The notes under the pieces were generated by a model. That model saw nothing but the letters and a program-made list of their open reading frames with translations, did no database searches and was not told the origin of the DNA. The position numbers and the translations under genes are program-made. 64,000 bases of DNA, from NCBI RefSeq assembly GCF_001436295.1, contig NZ_AYYY01000007.1, positions 1-64,000 on the forward strand. The letters run 5' to 3'. This document shows positions 17,749-26,970 of the stretch, in pieces (the stretch's first letter is position 1; each line of letters starts with the position of its first letter). Source of the DNA: Paucilactobacillus vaccinostercus DSM 20634 (GTDB lineage: Bacteria; Bacillota; Bacilli; Lactobacillales; Lactobacillaceae).

Positions 17749-18210
17749 CTACTTATATAAATATTTTTTTTCGGCGGTTTTCCGTGCGGCAACTGCCTCT
17801 TCAAATTGGTCAAAACTTTTTAATAATACGTACCGATTATGAATCATCAGGCGTGCAAACCACTTACCAGTTTTACGATCTAACGACACTCCTACGACAC
17901 CGGTATGATTTCGTTTAGAAGCTCGTAACGATGAATAAGGTAATCCAGTTTCCGTATAAAAATGATCCCGCCGACCTTTGTTCCGACAAATTTTAGGATC
18001 TGTCTTGAACCTTTCTCGCGCAATCTCCGACCGCAAACACCCACAGCTACTTGTAATCCCACTTCGTAAACGGGTGCCATCGACCGTACAAACGACCCCA
18101 CAATCACACTGACATAACCATCTTGCACCACCATTAGAGCTGTTGCCATCACGCTTTAATACAACCAACCGGCCATAGCGTTTACCAACCATATCAATCG
18201 CTTTTGACAA
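17749..18210 (-). CDS. AP2-domain protein with Cys-rich N-terminal module (paralog 1)
   Basis: 153 residues from a TTG with AGGTGATAA upstream. The N-terminal 60 residues hold GKRYGRLVVLKR and a cluster of Cys (WLCQCDCG, SSCGCL) that may bind zinc. The C-terminal 55 residues (GVVGVSLDRKTGKWFARL to the end) form an AP2/ERF-like DNA-binding domain known from HNH homing endonucleases. No HNH catalytic motif is visible, so this is a stand-alone DNA-binding protein, possibly a domesticated homing-endonuclease derivative. A close paralog lies at 46587-47078. Own promoter and terminator. Confidence 0.82.
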   Translation of the reverse strand: MSKAIDMVGKRYGRLVVLKRDGNSSNGGARWLCQCDCGVVCTVDGTRLRSGITSSCGCLRSEIARERFKTDPKICRNKGRRDHFYTETGLPYSSLRASKRNHTGVVGVSLDRKTGKWFARLMIHNRYVLLKSFDQFEEAVAARKTAEKKYLYK

Positions 18211-18270
18211 AATTTATCACCTACCAAATCATAATTGCATGTTCGTTATGCGTAGTTTTCCAATGAGTTT

Positions 18271-18299
18271 ACTATAAAATAATAACCACTACTTATCAA
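18271..18299 (-). promoter_or_regulatory. Promoter of first AP2-domain gene
   Basis: Minus strand TTGATA, 17-base spacer, TATAGT. Confidence 0.65.
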
Positions 18300-18321
18300 T
18301 TTTACGGTTAGTAATATAGTA

Positions 18322-18370
18322 TAAATCCCGATTTTTCTGGTTAAGTGCCATAAAAATCGGGATTTTTTAA
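18322..18370 (-). terminator. Terminator downstream of the broken nox gene
   Basis: AAATCCCGATTTTT and AAAAATCGGGATTT pair around a 15-base loop; T-rich on both ends, strongest on the plus strand. Confidence 0.75.
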
Positions 18371-18386
18371 TTTAGTTATTTAATTT

Positions 18387-19781
18387 TTAGTTGTGGAAAT
18401 TGCCAAGTGCCGTATAGCGTGGATGATGATTCCCAGCTTGACGTTCTTTTTCAACTGCCATCTGTGCCACCAAATTTAAATAATTAAATGGATCATCGAA
18501 ATGTGGTTGAAACAGCATATCAACAAACGCAAGATCATCAATTGTATTGTTGTTTTGAATTGCAATTGAAATGGCGTTCGCAGACTGCGATACATCGTGC
18601 TGACAATAAAGCTGAGCACCTAATATAAGACGACTTTTTTTATCATATACTAAAGTAATCGTCAATTTATCCGTGGTTGGCATGTATTCTGGCCGCCAAG
18701 TCCCTTCAAACTGGACACAGTCAGCATCAAATCCATTTTTACGCGCGTATTCAATCGTTAACCCAGTAGATGCAATGGTTTCACCAAATAGCGACATGGC
18801 TGACGTAGCCTGTGTCCCCACGTATGGCATTGTATTCCCAGCTACCACGTTATTACCAACGATCATCCCTTGGCGGACCGCATTCGTCGCTAACGGGGCA
18901 TACACTGATTCGCCCGTTGGATTAAAATGACTGACACAGCAATCTCCCGCTGCATAGATGTCTGGATTGGACGTTTGACAAAACTCGTTAACTAAAATCG
19001 CACCGTGACGGTCCATATCCACCTGATATTCCAGTAATTCGGTCACTGGCATAAAACCAGTTGTCACAATCGCAATATCAGCTTCAAATTTTTCATGATT
19101 CGTATTAATTGCAATTTGATTCTCGTCGCCCTACTCGAAGGAACGAACACGATGATTTAAGTACACTTCAACCCCATGTTGATGTAATAAATCGATCAAT
19201 CGTGTAGAACCATCACGATCAATATAATGTTTAAGTATTTGATCGTGTGATTGAAATAGCAACACCCGATGTCCCGTTCGAGCATAGCTTTCAGCTAATT
19301 CAACACCTACATAGCCGCCACCAATTAAAGCAATTGTGTCGGCATCTTCAGCAGATCGCTTAATTTCCTTTGCATGATCATATGTTTTACACATCAATAC
19401 CCGTGAGGCATCAATTCCTCTTAATGGTGGTACAATCGCGTTCGATCCGGTGGTCATAATTAACTTGTCGTAATGATCGTCGAACACCTCATCAGTACGC
19501 ATATTAACAATGCGTAACCGCTTCTTAGCTGCATCAATCTCTAGTACATTATGTTCAGTTTTAACAGCTACCCCCATTTTTTCAAGGGCTTCTGGAGATG
19601 AATAAAACATATCTTCCAGATGTTTAACCGTCTGATCTAGGTACAGAGCAATGCCACATGACAGAAATGAAATGTTAGTATCACGTTCATAAATTGTCAC
19701 CTCTGCATCAGGATTCGCTGCAATAATCTGCTGTGCCGCCATCGTTCCTGCATGCGTACACCCAACAATAACAACTTTCAC
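18387..19781 (-). pseudogene. nox: NADH oxidase/peroxidase (FAD-dependent), split by an in-frame TAG
   Basis: Flavoprotein of the NADH oxidase/peroxidase family. The N-terminal half (from GTG 19781) has the FAD motif VGCTHAGT, the redox Cys in SFLSCGIALY near residue 40 and the NAD motif IGGGYVGVELAE. It stops after FE at TAG 19133-19131. The same frame continues without any shift through GDENQIAINTN, the FAD motif NPDIYAAGDC and a normal C-terminus to 18387. The whole frame is 464 codons, the normal length, so one substitution explains the break. GAGGAG overlapping the end of the upstream regulator is its ribosome-binding site. Unless TAG is suppressed or the base is a sequencing error, the enzyme is lost. 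Confidence 0.92.
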
Positions 19782-19793
19782 CGTAACCACTCC

Positions 19794-21248
19794 TCACAAG
19801 TTTTTAAACACGTTATATCGATATTTATTGATTAATAATAATAGCCTTGAGTAATTTTCAGTCGCCGGAAGCTGCTGAACCCATCTTAAACTAATCATGT
19901 TCGGATGAGCCGCTAAGAAACGATTTACTTTATCATTTTGTTGATTGTACACTAATATTGATACTACTTCTTCCGGTTCATACTCGTTGATCATTTTAAC
20001 AGAAACGACGCCCTGAAATAAGTAACTAATAATATCCGTTTGTGCATCATATGCATCATCATTCACATAGACGGTAATCTTATGTGAAACGTCATCAATC
20101 ACCTGCTCCAGTGCCTCAAATAGTTTTGCTAATGAATTAATCCCATCAACAGTCGTGATTTCCAACTGTAATTCTTTGATCATCGTGTTAACTTGATCAT
20201 AATACTTTGAAATTCGCGAATCACTTACCTTTTGCAGATAATCATTCACATAATTATTACGTGAAATCGGAAAATTGCCAAAATAATCCAATGAAATAAT
20301 ACATCCCACTAATCGCAACTTCATTTTCGCTGTTAGGCCTGTGGGTGTACCGGTTTCAATTCGCCGCCAAAACTGCTGCCATTGCGGCGATGATTTCAAC
20401 CAATCATCAATCATCCGTTTCTCATCATCACTAATTTCAATGATAAAATTAGGCCCAAATTTAAGGCTAAACTTTAATAAATTAAATTGGTTCTGAGCCT
20501 CAACATCCGTTAGATCACAACTAACCTTAATGTAGTCTTTAACGACACCATCGCTACCGTTAATAAATTTGAGCCCAAAGTGTTGATCAATTGGATGGGC
20601 AATCTGATATCGATGTCCCTGCGAAAGTCGTAAAAGTGCAATACCGACAAATCGTCGCCGTTGTGCAACTAAAATACTATTTTTAAACGCCATTGGTGTC
20701 AAAAAGCCATCAGTTAAATGACTAACTAGGGACTGCCAGCGGTCATCCAAAAATTCACTAATGTTAGTACCCGTTTCATTTAAGAACGCCAGTAGAAAAT
20801 TTTGAATTAACGTCTCGTTTCCGGTTAAACAAAATTCAGATAAATTAACTGTTACCCCAAATTGCCCGATGTATTTTCGTAAATCAGAGGTTAATCGGTA
20901 TAACTTGGTTCTTGAAATCTGTTGCCGCTCTAAAAATTCGTTAGTCGTGTGGTCGGTCTGTGTAATGAGAGACATTAGCATTTTATATCCAACTTGCCGG
21001 TTCATAATGATATGTGAGTACTGATCAAAATCGGCATCCGCAATAAGTTCCGCAATAGTTAAATCATCATCTTCGAATTCTCGTAAATCTGCAATCAATT
21101 TATGATAGATATACAACACTTTATTGTATGGCAAATCTTTAGCGAGGAAGAAATTATATAAACTACTACTGGGATTTTCTTTCAGAAAAACTAGCAGTTG
21201 AATTTTTTCATTGTCCTGTGATGACAACAAAATATTATTAATATTCAT
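19794..21248 (-). CDS. Mga-like helix-turn-helix regulator
   Basis: 484 residues. Two N-terminal HTH-like regions (around 20-65 and 95-150, including ISRTKLYRLTSDLRKYI), a long helical middle and a C-terminal alpha/beta region of PTS EIIB-like type (KITVYVNDDAYDAQ, VVSVKMINEYEPEEVVSILVY), the layout of Mga/AtxA-type regulators. Its stop overlaps the ribosome-binding site of the nox pseudogene, so the two were one operon and the regulator probably governed it. Regulators of this family act on surface or metabolic genes; the target here is unknown. Confidence 0.8.
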   Translation of the reverse strand: MNINNILLSSQDNEKIQLLVFLKENPSSSLYNFFLAKDLPYNKVLYIYHKLIADLREFEDDDLTIAELIADADFDQYSHIIMNRQVGYKMLMSLITQTDHTTNEFLERQQISRTKLYRLTSDLRKYIGQFGVTVNLSEFCLTGNETLIQNFLLAFLNETGTNISEFLDDRWQSLVSHLTDGFLTPMAFKNSILVAQRRRFVGIALLRLSQGHRYQIAHPIDQHFGLKFINGSDGVVKDYIKVSCDLTDVEAQNQFNLLKFSLKFGPNFIIEISDDEKRMIDDWLKSSPQWQQFWRRIETGTPTGLTAKMKLRLVGCIISLDYFGNFPISRNNYVNDYLQKVSDSRISKYYDQVNTMIKELQLEITTVDGINSLAKLFEALEQVIDDVSHKITVYVNDDAYDAQTDIISYLFQGVVSVKMINEYEPEEVVSILVYNQQNDKVNRFLAAHPNMISLRWVQQLPATENYSRLLLLINKYRYNVFKNL

Positions 21249-21391
21249 CCTGTCACCTTCTCTTTCTGTGTTAACTTAAAATTCACCCAGTTAACTATTG
21301 TATAATCCTTATAACATCATGATAGCATCTAACGATCATCAAAAAAATAGCTTAAGCGCAGAATTATACTAGACCGTCCTATTATGCACAT

Positions 21392-21420
21392 AAAAAAAGC
21401 CATCTGCAACAGATGACTTG
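21392..21420 (-). terminator. Terminator of the pxp/acc operon
   Basis: Minus strand AGTCATCTG TTG CAGATGGCT followed by T7, 9 bases after the stop of the last gene. Confidence 0.88.
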
Positions 21421-21428
21421 GATTTTAT

Positions 21429-22628
21429 TTAAAATTGAATTGTTAATAATGTTCGAATACCAGCGTAGGCCATAAATAAAACAACAATCCAGCCTGTCAC
21501 TAACAGCCACCGAGGGTGCCGGTATTGCGCCCCCATGATTTTATGACGTGTAGCTGCAATCAGCAAGATGGCAAGGGCGATTGGCAAAATCAGACCGTTC
21601 AACGCACCAACAATGACTAAGACCTTAGCGGGACTACCAATAAAGTAGAAAATAATTGTTGAAAGTGCGATGAATCCAACAATAATCCACGGACGCCAGC
21701 TTTCGTGGCCTTCCTTGTTCACATTGTAATCCAAAAATGAAATCGACGTAAACGTAGATCCAAGCGTTGAGGTCATACCCGCGGCAAACAGCAATAGTCC
21801 GAAGAATTTATACCCAAAATTGCCAGCAGCCACTTTAAAGATCGTAGCAGCCGGGTTAGTTGGATCCAACTGGTGTCCAGCCAAAACAACGGCTAAACCA
21901 GCTAAGAACAACATTACTCGAATTACTGACGCTACACCAATTCCAGTTAAAGCACCTTCGTTTACATACTTAATGTTGTTAATACCACGAACGCCGCCTT
22001 CAAGTAGTCGGTGACCACCAGAAAATGAAATGTAGCCGCCGACCGTACCACCAACAATCGTGACAATCGAGTAGAAATCGATGGATGTGGGCATAAAGGT
22101 ATGGTGAACCGCACTCTGAAGAGGAACGGTCGTGACTGCCAAAATATAAATCAAAATCAGCACTTTAACAACGGCTAAAAGTTGAACCGTTCGATCAACA
22201 ACCAGCATAGCATTACGTACTAAAAAAAGCACGATTGCAACGGCTGCTGCAATTAACGCACCGTTCTCTGGTGAGATACCAAAGAGTACATTCAACCCTA
22301 ATCCAGCACCCCCAATATTACCAATATTGAAGAAAAAGCCTCCGATCACAATCAAAGCGGATAAAACATAACCCAATCCTGGCACAACCTCATTTGCCAA
22401 AACCTGCGCGTGGCGCCCTGAAACGATAATAATTCTCCAAATATTTAACTGAACCACGATATCAACTAAGATACAAATTAAAATTGCAAATCCAAAATCT
22501 GCCCCCATCTTACTGGTGAAGGTTGCTGTTTGGGTCAAAAATCCTGGACCAACCGCGGCCATCGCCATCATAAATGCGGCACCCATCGCTACGTTAAACG
22601 GTGATCGTTTTTTTGTTTTCTTTTCCAT
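21429..22628 (-). CDS. NRAMP-fold transporter of the YcsG type
   Basis: 399 residues with about 11 hydrophobic helices. Overall similarity is to the Nramp/MntH family, but TM1 reads AAVGPGFLTQTATF where true metal transporters have DPGN, and no MPH motif is visible in TM6 (GGYISFSGGHRLL instead). Metal transport is therefore doubtful. B. subtilis ycsG lies beside ycsF (pxpA) in the same way. Last gene of the pxp/acc operon, 21 bases after pxpA; I infer uptake of 5-oxoproline or another small organic substrate of the pathway. Confidence 0.82.
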   Translation of the reverse strand: MEKKTKKRSPFNVAMGAAFMMAMAAVGPGFLTQTATFTSKMGADFGFAILICILVDIVVQLNIWRIIIVSGRHAQVLANEVVPGLGYVLSALIVIGGFFFNIGNIGGAGLGLNVLFGISPENGALIAAAVAIVLFLVRNAMLVVDRTVQLLAVVKVLILIYILAVTTVPLQSAVHHTFMPTSIDFYSIVTIVGGTVGGYISFSGGHRLLEGGVRGINNIKYVNEGALTGIGVASVIRVMLFLAGLAVVLAGHQLDPTNPAATIFKVAAGNFGYKFFGLLLFAAGMTSTLGSTFTSISFLDYNVNKEGHESWRPWIIVGFIALSTIIFYFIGSPAKVLVIVGALNGLILPIALAILLIAATRHKIMGAQYRHPRWLLVTGWIVVLFMAYAGIRTLLTIQF

Positions 22629-22649
22629 CTCTCAAATGCCTCCTCAAGC

Positions 22650-23399
22650 CTACATCGATTTCACTTCTATTCCTTCTTGATCTAATGCCGAATGGATTTT
22701 TTTGACAAAGGCCACCGCTTTAATGCCATCCCCGTGAACACATACCGTATCCGGGTTAATTGTCAAAATAGAACCATCAACTGCTTTAATTTGGTGTTCT
22801 TCTACCATTTGAATAACACGCTTAACAGCCACGTCCTCGTCAGTAATCACCGCATTAGGTTTCGTTCGTGAAACTAAGCTACCATCTGGTTCATATTGGC
22901 GATCGGCAAACACTTCTTGCGCGTATGGCAACCCAATTTCTTGAGCGGCACTTATTAACTCACTATTTGCTAGTCCAACCAAAATCAAAGTCGGATCAAC
23001 GGCATAAATGCCTTCACAAATGGCTCGTGCCAGCTCGTGGTTAGCCGCTGCCATGTTGTACAATGCACCATGTGGCTTCACATGATGGAGTTTTCCATCT
23101 GGGGTGAAAGCCTGTAATGCACCCACTTGATATTGAACATCAGCTTTTGCAGCCAGCGCGCTAATTTGCATTCTTCGGCGACCGAAGCCCTCCAAATCAT
23201 GTAATCCAGGATGCGCCCCCAACGCAACGTGATCCTTGGTTGCCAATGTGACTGTTTGTGCCATCACTTCAGGATCGCCAGCATGGAATCCGCAAGCGAT
23301 ATTAGCTGAAGTAATGTACGGTAATACGTCCTCATCTAATCCCAGCTTGTAACGTCCAAAACTTTCACCAAGATCACAATTCAAGTCGATTTTTGCCAT
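22650..23399 (-). CDS. pxpA: 5-oxoprolinase subunit A (LamB/YcsF family)
   Basis: 249 residues, the normal length. Diagnostic motifs: DLNCDLGESFG at the N-terminus, ITSANIACGFHAGDP, ALGAHPGLHD, VKPHGALYN, FADRQYEPDGSLVSR and VCVHGD. PxpA works with PxpB and PxpC in ATP-dependent opening of 5-oxoproline to glutamate. GAGG lies upstream of the ATG; 12 bases separate it from the YcsI gene. Confidence 0.95.
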   Translation of the reverse strand: MAKIDLNCDLGESFGRYKLGLDEDVLPYITSANIACGFHAGDPEVMAQTVTLATKDHVALGAHPGLHDLEGFGRRRMQISALAAKADVQYQVGALQAFTPDGKLHHVKPHGALYNMAAANHELARAICEGIYAVDPTLILVGLANSELISAAQEIGLPYAQEVFADRQYEPDGSLVSRTKPNAVITDEDVAVKRVIQMVEEHQIKAVDGSILTINPDTVCVHGDGIKAVAFVKKIHSALDQEGIEVKSM

Positions 23400-23411
23400 C
23401 TGATTACCTCC

Positions 23412-24200
23412 CTACAAAATATCTGCCAATTGATTATCACGAATATCCGTTACTAACATATGTCCTGGTGCATGTGTAATCACAAATTCAGGCTTACTCT
23501 CCATCACCACCGCTTGAGGTGTCACCCCGCAGGCCCAAAATACTGGCACTTCCCCGGGGTAAATTTCAACAGCATCCCCAAAATCTGGTTGATCAAGATT
23601 TTGAATCCCGATGCGTTCGGGATCACCAATTTGAATTGGGGTCCCATGGACTTGTGGCAGCCGCTCTGTAATCGTGATCGCTTTAACGACCTGTTCTTCG
23701 GGAATTGGTCGCATACTGACAACATAATTACCATGAAATTGACCAGCAGATTTAGCCTTTATGTTAGTTTTATACATTGGTACATTTCGCTTCATAGTAA
23801 TATGCCGCATTTCAATTCCAGCTGCAATGAGGGCTGCTTCGAACGAAAAACTGCATCCAATCAGGAAGCTAACAAGATCATCACGCCAAATATCGGTGAC
23901 ATCAGTAGGCTCAGACACTAATTCACCATTTTGGTAAACGCGATACTTTGGAAAATCCGTTGCCAGATCAACATCCTGTGCGAACGTTTGAAGTCGTTTA
24001 GATCCCGCATCCGCAACTTCCAAAATCGGACAGGGTTTGGGATTTCGTTGTGCAAATAACAAAAAATCGTATGCTTCTTTTTTCGGTAAAATGACTAAGT
24101 TAGCTTGTGTGTAGCCCGGGCACATGCCACTTGTTTGTCCCGTGAAAGCACCAATTCGTGCTTGTTGTCGAATCTGTTTTGGCGTGACGAATTCAGTCAT
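23412..24200 (-). CDS. YcsI/DUF1445 family putative hydro-lyase
   Basis: 262 residues, cytoplasmic. Family motifs include [21 protein letters not shown] near the N-terminus and [30 protein letters not shown] further on. ATG 24200 is preferred to 24206 because AAAGGAGG touches the latter. The start overlaps the end of accC by 8 bases, indicating translational coupling. Mammalian D-glutamate cyclase, which makes 5-oxo-D-proline, carries a related domain; a role in feeding or recycling 5-oxoproline is an inference from that and from the operon. Confidence 0.88.
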   Translation of the reverse strand: MTEFVTPKQIRQQARIGAFTGQTSGMCPGYTQANLVILPKKEAYDFLLFAQRNPKPCPILEVADAGSKRLQTFAQDVDLATDFPKYRVYQNGELVSEPTDVTDIWRDDLVSFLIGCSFSFEAALIAAGIEMRHITMKRNVPMYKTNIKAKSAGQFHGNYVVSMRPIPEEQVVKAITITERLPQVHGTPIQIGDPERIGIQNLDQPDFGDAVEIYPGEVPVFWACGVTPQAVVMESKPEFVITHAPGHMLVTDIRDNQLADIL

Positions 24201-25518
24201 GGGCATCCTCCTTTATCAATCGATCAATAAATTCAATATCAAACTTATTATCTAAAACATCCTGGTTATTAAGTAACCGATACAAGAAATCTAAGTTGGT
24301 ACCAACCCCTTCAATTACGGTTTCATCGATCGCAACTTGCATCTTTTTTACCGCAATTTCTCTGGTCGGTGCATAGGTAATAATTTTTGCGAGCAGTGCA
24401 TCATAGTTTGCCGGTACCTGATAGCCTTGATATAGTGCTGTATCAACCCGCACACCATTGCCACCTGGTAAGTGAAGCCCCTTAACGGTTCCCGGAACGG
24501 TTGCGGTAATCCGACACTCAAGGGCATACCCGTTTAAGGTAACTTTCTCCTGACTAATTCCCAGCGCCATTCCCGCAGCAATTCTCAGTTGGCCCCGAAC
24601 GAGATCTACTCCAGTAATAAACTCGGTAATCGGATGTTCCACCTGAATTCGTGTGTTCATTTCCATAAAATAAAATTGACTGGGGCCAGCATATAAAAAC
24701 TCGATCGTTCCAGCGCCCAAAAAGTTTAGCGCCTTAGCAGCTCGACGAGCGGTCGATAACATTTCATAGCGCGTTTTGTGATCAATTGCGCTCGGTGCTT
24801 CTTCCATCACTTTTTGGTGATATTGCTGTAAAGAACAGTCCCGTTCCCCAAGTGACACGGTATTACCAAAGCTGTCCGCTAAAATCTGCACTTCAATGTG
24901 TCTAGGACGGACAATAAACTTCTCTAAGTACATTTCGGGATTGCCAAATGCCTTTTGCGCTTCCCCTTGGGCCATCGTAAATTCATGCTTAAGTTGCGCT
25001 TCACTATGAATCAACCGCATTCCTTTACCACCGCCTCCCGCAGCAGCTTTTAGCATCACCGGATAGCCAATTTCATTGGCTTGATACAGGGCAGTACCAA
25101 GCTCGGTGAACCCTTCTGCACTTCCCGGAATCACTGGTACATTCGCATTTTGCATCACCTCACGCGCACGAGCTTTATCACCTAATAATGCAATTGTCTC
25201 TGAATGTGGCCCAATAAATGTAATTCCCTGAGTCTCACACAATTTTGCAAATTCCGCGTTTTCGGATAAAAAACCGTATCCGGGATGAATTGCGTCAGCT
25301 CCTGTCCGTCGAGCAGCCTCGATAATATTGGTTTGATTAAGATAACTTGCCTGTGGATTAGCTGGTCCAATACAAACCGCCTGATCAGCCATCTTAACAT
25401 GTAGTGCCTCTCGATCAACGGTTGAATACACCGCAACCGTGCGCAAGCCAATTTCATGACAAGCACGAATAATTCGAACCGCAATTTCACCACGGTTCGC
25501 AATCAAAATTTTATGCAT
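24193..25518 (-). CDS. accC: Biotin carboxylase (AccC-type) in the pxp operon
   Basis: 441 residues. ATP-grasp enzyme that carboxylates biotin with bicarbonate and ATP. Seen: [29 protein letters not shown], glycine loop [30 protein letters not shown] and [13 protein letters not shown]. This copy is tied to pxp genes rather than to the fatty-acid acc cluster (no accA/accD here), so the symbol denotes homology only. Follows accB by 17 bases. Confidence 0.94.
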   Translation of the reverse strand: MHKILIANRGEIAVRIIRACHEIGLRTVAVYSTVDREALHVKMADQAVCIGPANPQASYLNQTNIIEAARRTGADAIHPGYGFLSENAEFAKLCETQGITFIGPHSETIALLGDKARAREVMQNANVPVIPGSAEGFTELGTALYQANEIGYPVMLKAAAGGGGKGMRLIHSEAQLKHEFTMAQGEAQKAFGNPEMYLEKFIVRPRHIEVQILADSFGNTVSLGERDCSLQQYHQKVMEEAPSAIDHKTRYEMLSTARRAAKALNFLGAGTIEFLYAGPSQFYFMEMNTRIQVEHPITEFITGVDLVRGQLRIAAGMALGISQEKVTLNGYALECRITATVPGTVKGLHLPGGNGVRVDTALYQGYQVPANYDALLAKIITYAPTREIAVKKMQVAIDETVIEGVGTNLDFLYRLLNNQDVLDNKFDIEFIDRLIKEDAHD

Positions 25519-25535
25519 GTGATCACGTTCCTTAT

Positions 25536-25952
25536 CTAATCGATTTCGATTTCAAATAACGGTTGGTCAAATTCCACGTTTTCCTCGTTGGCCACCAATA
25601 CCTTGGTAATCTTTCCGGCGTGATCAGCGACGACATCATGCATCATTTTCATTGCTTCAATGACACCAATCGTCTGCCCCTTTTCAACTTGATCTCCAAC
25701 CTTCACAAAAGCTTTCTCGTCCGGACTAGGTGCCTCATAAAAGATGCCAACCATCGTTGCGTTAATGGTCGTTGGTTCATCAGCCACCGGTGCCACCGCC
25801 TCTTCAACTGGAGCAACAGGTTGCGTAGTTGGGACCCCTTGCGTGCTACCACGCTTCAGTTTATAGCGTTGTTCGTCATTTTCGTATTCAAACTCTGTCA
25901 CATCATTTTGCTTCATTAACGCCATTACAGCCTTTATTTCATCAAGGTTCAT
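25536..25952 (-). CDS. accB: Biotin carboxyl carrier protein in the pxp operon
   Basis: 138 residues. N-terminal helical part, a Pro/Val/Ala linker (about 40-60) and a C-terminal biotinyl domain with the modification site EAMKMM (Lys about 103). Shuttles carboxybiotin between a carboxylase and a carboxyltransferase. The nearest candidate carboxyltransferase is PxpC/PxpB encoded just upstream, not an AccDA pair. AGGAGG precedes the ATG. Confidence 0.94.
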   Translation of the reverse strand: MNLDEIKAVMALMKQNDVTEFEYENDEQRYKLKRGSTQGVPTTQPVAPVEEAVAPVADEPTTINATMVGIFYEAPSPDEKAFVKVGDQVEKGQTIGVIEAMKMMHDVVADHAGKITKVLVANEENVEFDQPLFEIEID

Positions 25953-25968
25953 CGTATCTCCTCCTATT

Positions 25969-26970
25969 TTATCTAAACAGTCTACTAATCTTAGTGGCTG
26001 TTTTTCGACTTACTTTTGGGTTTAAGGCGTCAAACGTTTGTTTGATCTGCTTGAGTTGCGCTTTCTGGTCGGCTAGTGCTTGTTGACTCTGCGTCAAACT
26101 AATCATTTTGAATCGAACTACCTGACCTGGTACCAGCTGAGCTATCGTTGGTAAGTCGACAGATGCGACAACGCCAATGACGGGATACCCACCGGTCGTT
26201 TGCCGATCCGCCATCAAAACGATCGGTTGACCGTTCTTAGGAACCTGAATGCCGCCAGCCACCGTTGCTTCGGACAGCATCTCTGGCACATTAGCCACTG
26301 ATAATGGTTGGCCCTCTAGCCGTAACCCCATTCGATCCGCATTCTTTGAAATTTTAAACTGTTGGTTTGTAAATGCTGTGATTGTTTCAGCCTCAAACTG
26401 AGCAAACTGCGGTCCTTCCGTCACACGAATTGAAACCGTTTGATCTGTATAATGTGAGCTAACAGCAATTTTTCGCTTTTCCGGTTCCGCAATCACAGGC
26501 TTCGGCTCTACCGTTGCTAGAAAATCCCCCGTTTTAAGTGCGCGGCCCTTAAATCCACCCAGTCCGTAACGCAAGCTAGTTGCCTTACTGGCCAAAATTG
26601 AATCTACTTGAAGTCCACCCGAAACCGCCAAATACCCATAGCGTCCCTGCGTCAAAGGACCAATTTCTAAAACATCCTCCGAATTAACCTCAATCGCCTG
26701 ATTTTCATGAATCTGAGTACCATTTAGTTTGGCATTAACCACACCACCCGTCACAGCAATGACGGCCGGTGTTGAAAATGTCACAGTTGGTCCTAGAATG
26801 CTATATTCAAGGACGGCTTCATTTTCAACGTTATTAACGAGCAAGTTCCCCTGGATCGCGGACCACTGATCCATGACACCAGATGGTGAAAAGCCTTGCG
26901 CAAGGCCTTTAGTTCTTCCCAGATCCTGAACCGTCGTCAGTAATCCCGGCTGTGTCACTCGAATCCCCAT
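25969..26970 (-). CDS. pxpC: 5-oxoprolinase subunit C / biotin-dependent carboxyltransferase-like (AHS2)
   Basis: 333 residues, KipA/AHS2 (CT_A_B) family. Characteristic start GIRVTQPGLLTTVQDLGR, then SPSGVMDQWS, VTEGPQFAQFE, KNADRMGLRLEG and LMADRQTTGGYPVIGVV. The same fold forms half of the carboxyltransferase domain of urea carboxylase. AAGGTGA supports the ATG; the start overlaps pxpB by 62 bases. Confidence 0.94.
   Translation of the reverse strand: MGIRVTQPGLLTTVQDLGRTKGLAQGFSPSGVMDQWSAIQGNLLVNNVENEAVLEYSILGPTVTFSTPAVIAVTGGVVNAKLNGTQIHENQAIEVNSEDVLEIGPLTQGRYGYLAVSGGLQVDSILASKATSLRYGLGGFKGRALKTGDFLATVEPKPVIAEPEKRKIAVSSHYTDQTVSIRVTEGPQFAQFEAETITAFTNQQFKISKNADRMGLRLEGQPLSVANVPEMLSEATVAGGIQVPKNGQPIVLMADRQTTGGYPVIGVVASVDLPTIAQLVPGQVVRFKMISLTQSQQALADQKAQLKQIKQTFDALNPKVSRKTATKISRLFR

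Noticed and set aside
18387-19067. Separate oxidoreductase gene starting at GTG 19067
   Set aside because: It is the in-frame continuation of the nox gene after TAG; no ribosome-binding site at 19067.
21429-22628. Assignment as manganese transporter MntH
   Set aside because: The DPGN and MPH metal motifs are missing and the operon is for oxoproline metabolism.
24193-25952. accB/accC as part of a fatty-acid acetyl-CoA carboxylase cluster
   Set aside because: No accD, accA or fab genes nearby; both are embedded in the pxp operon.
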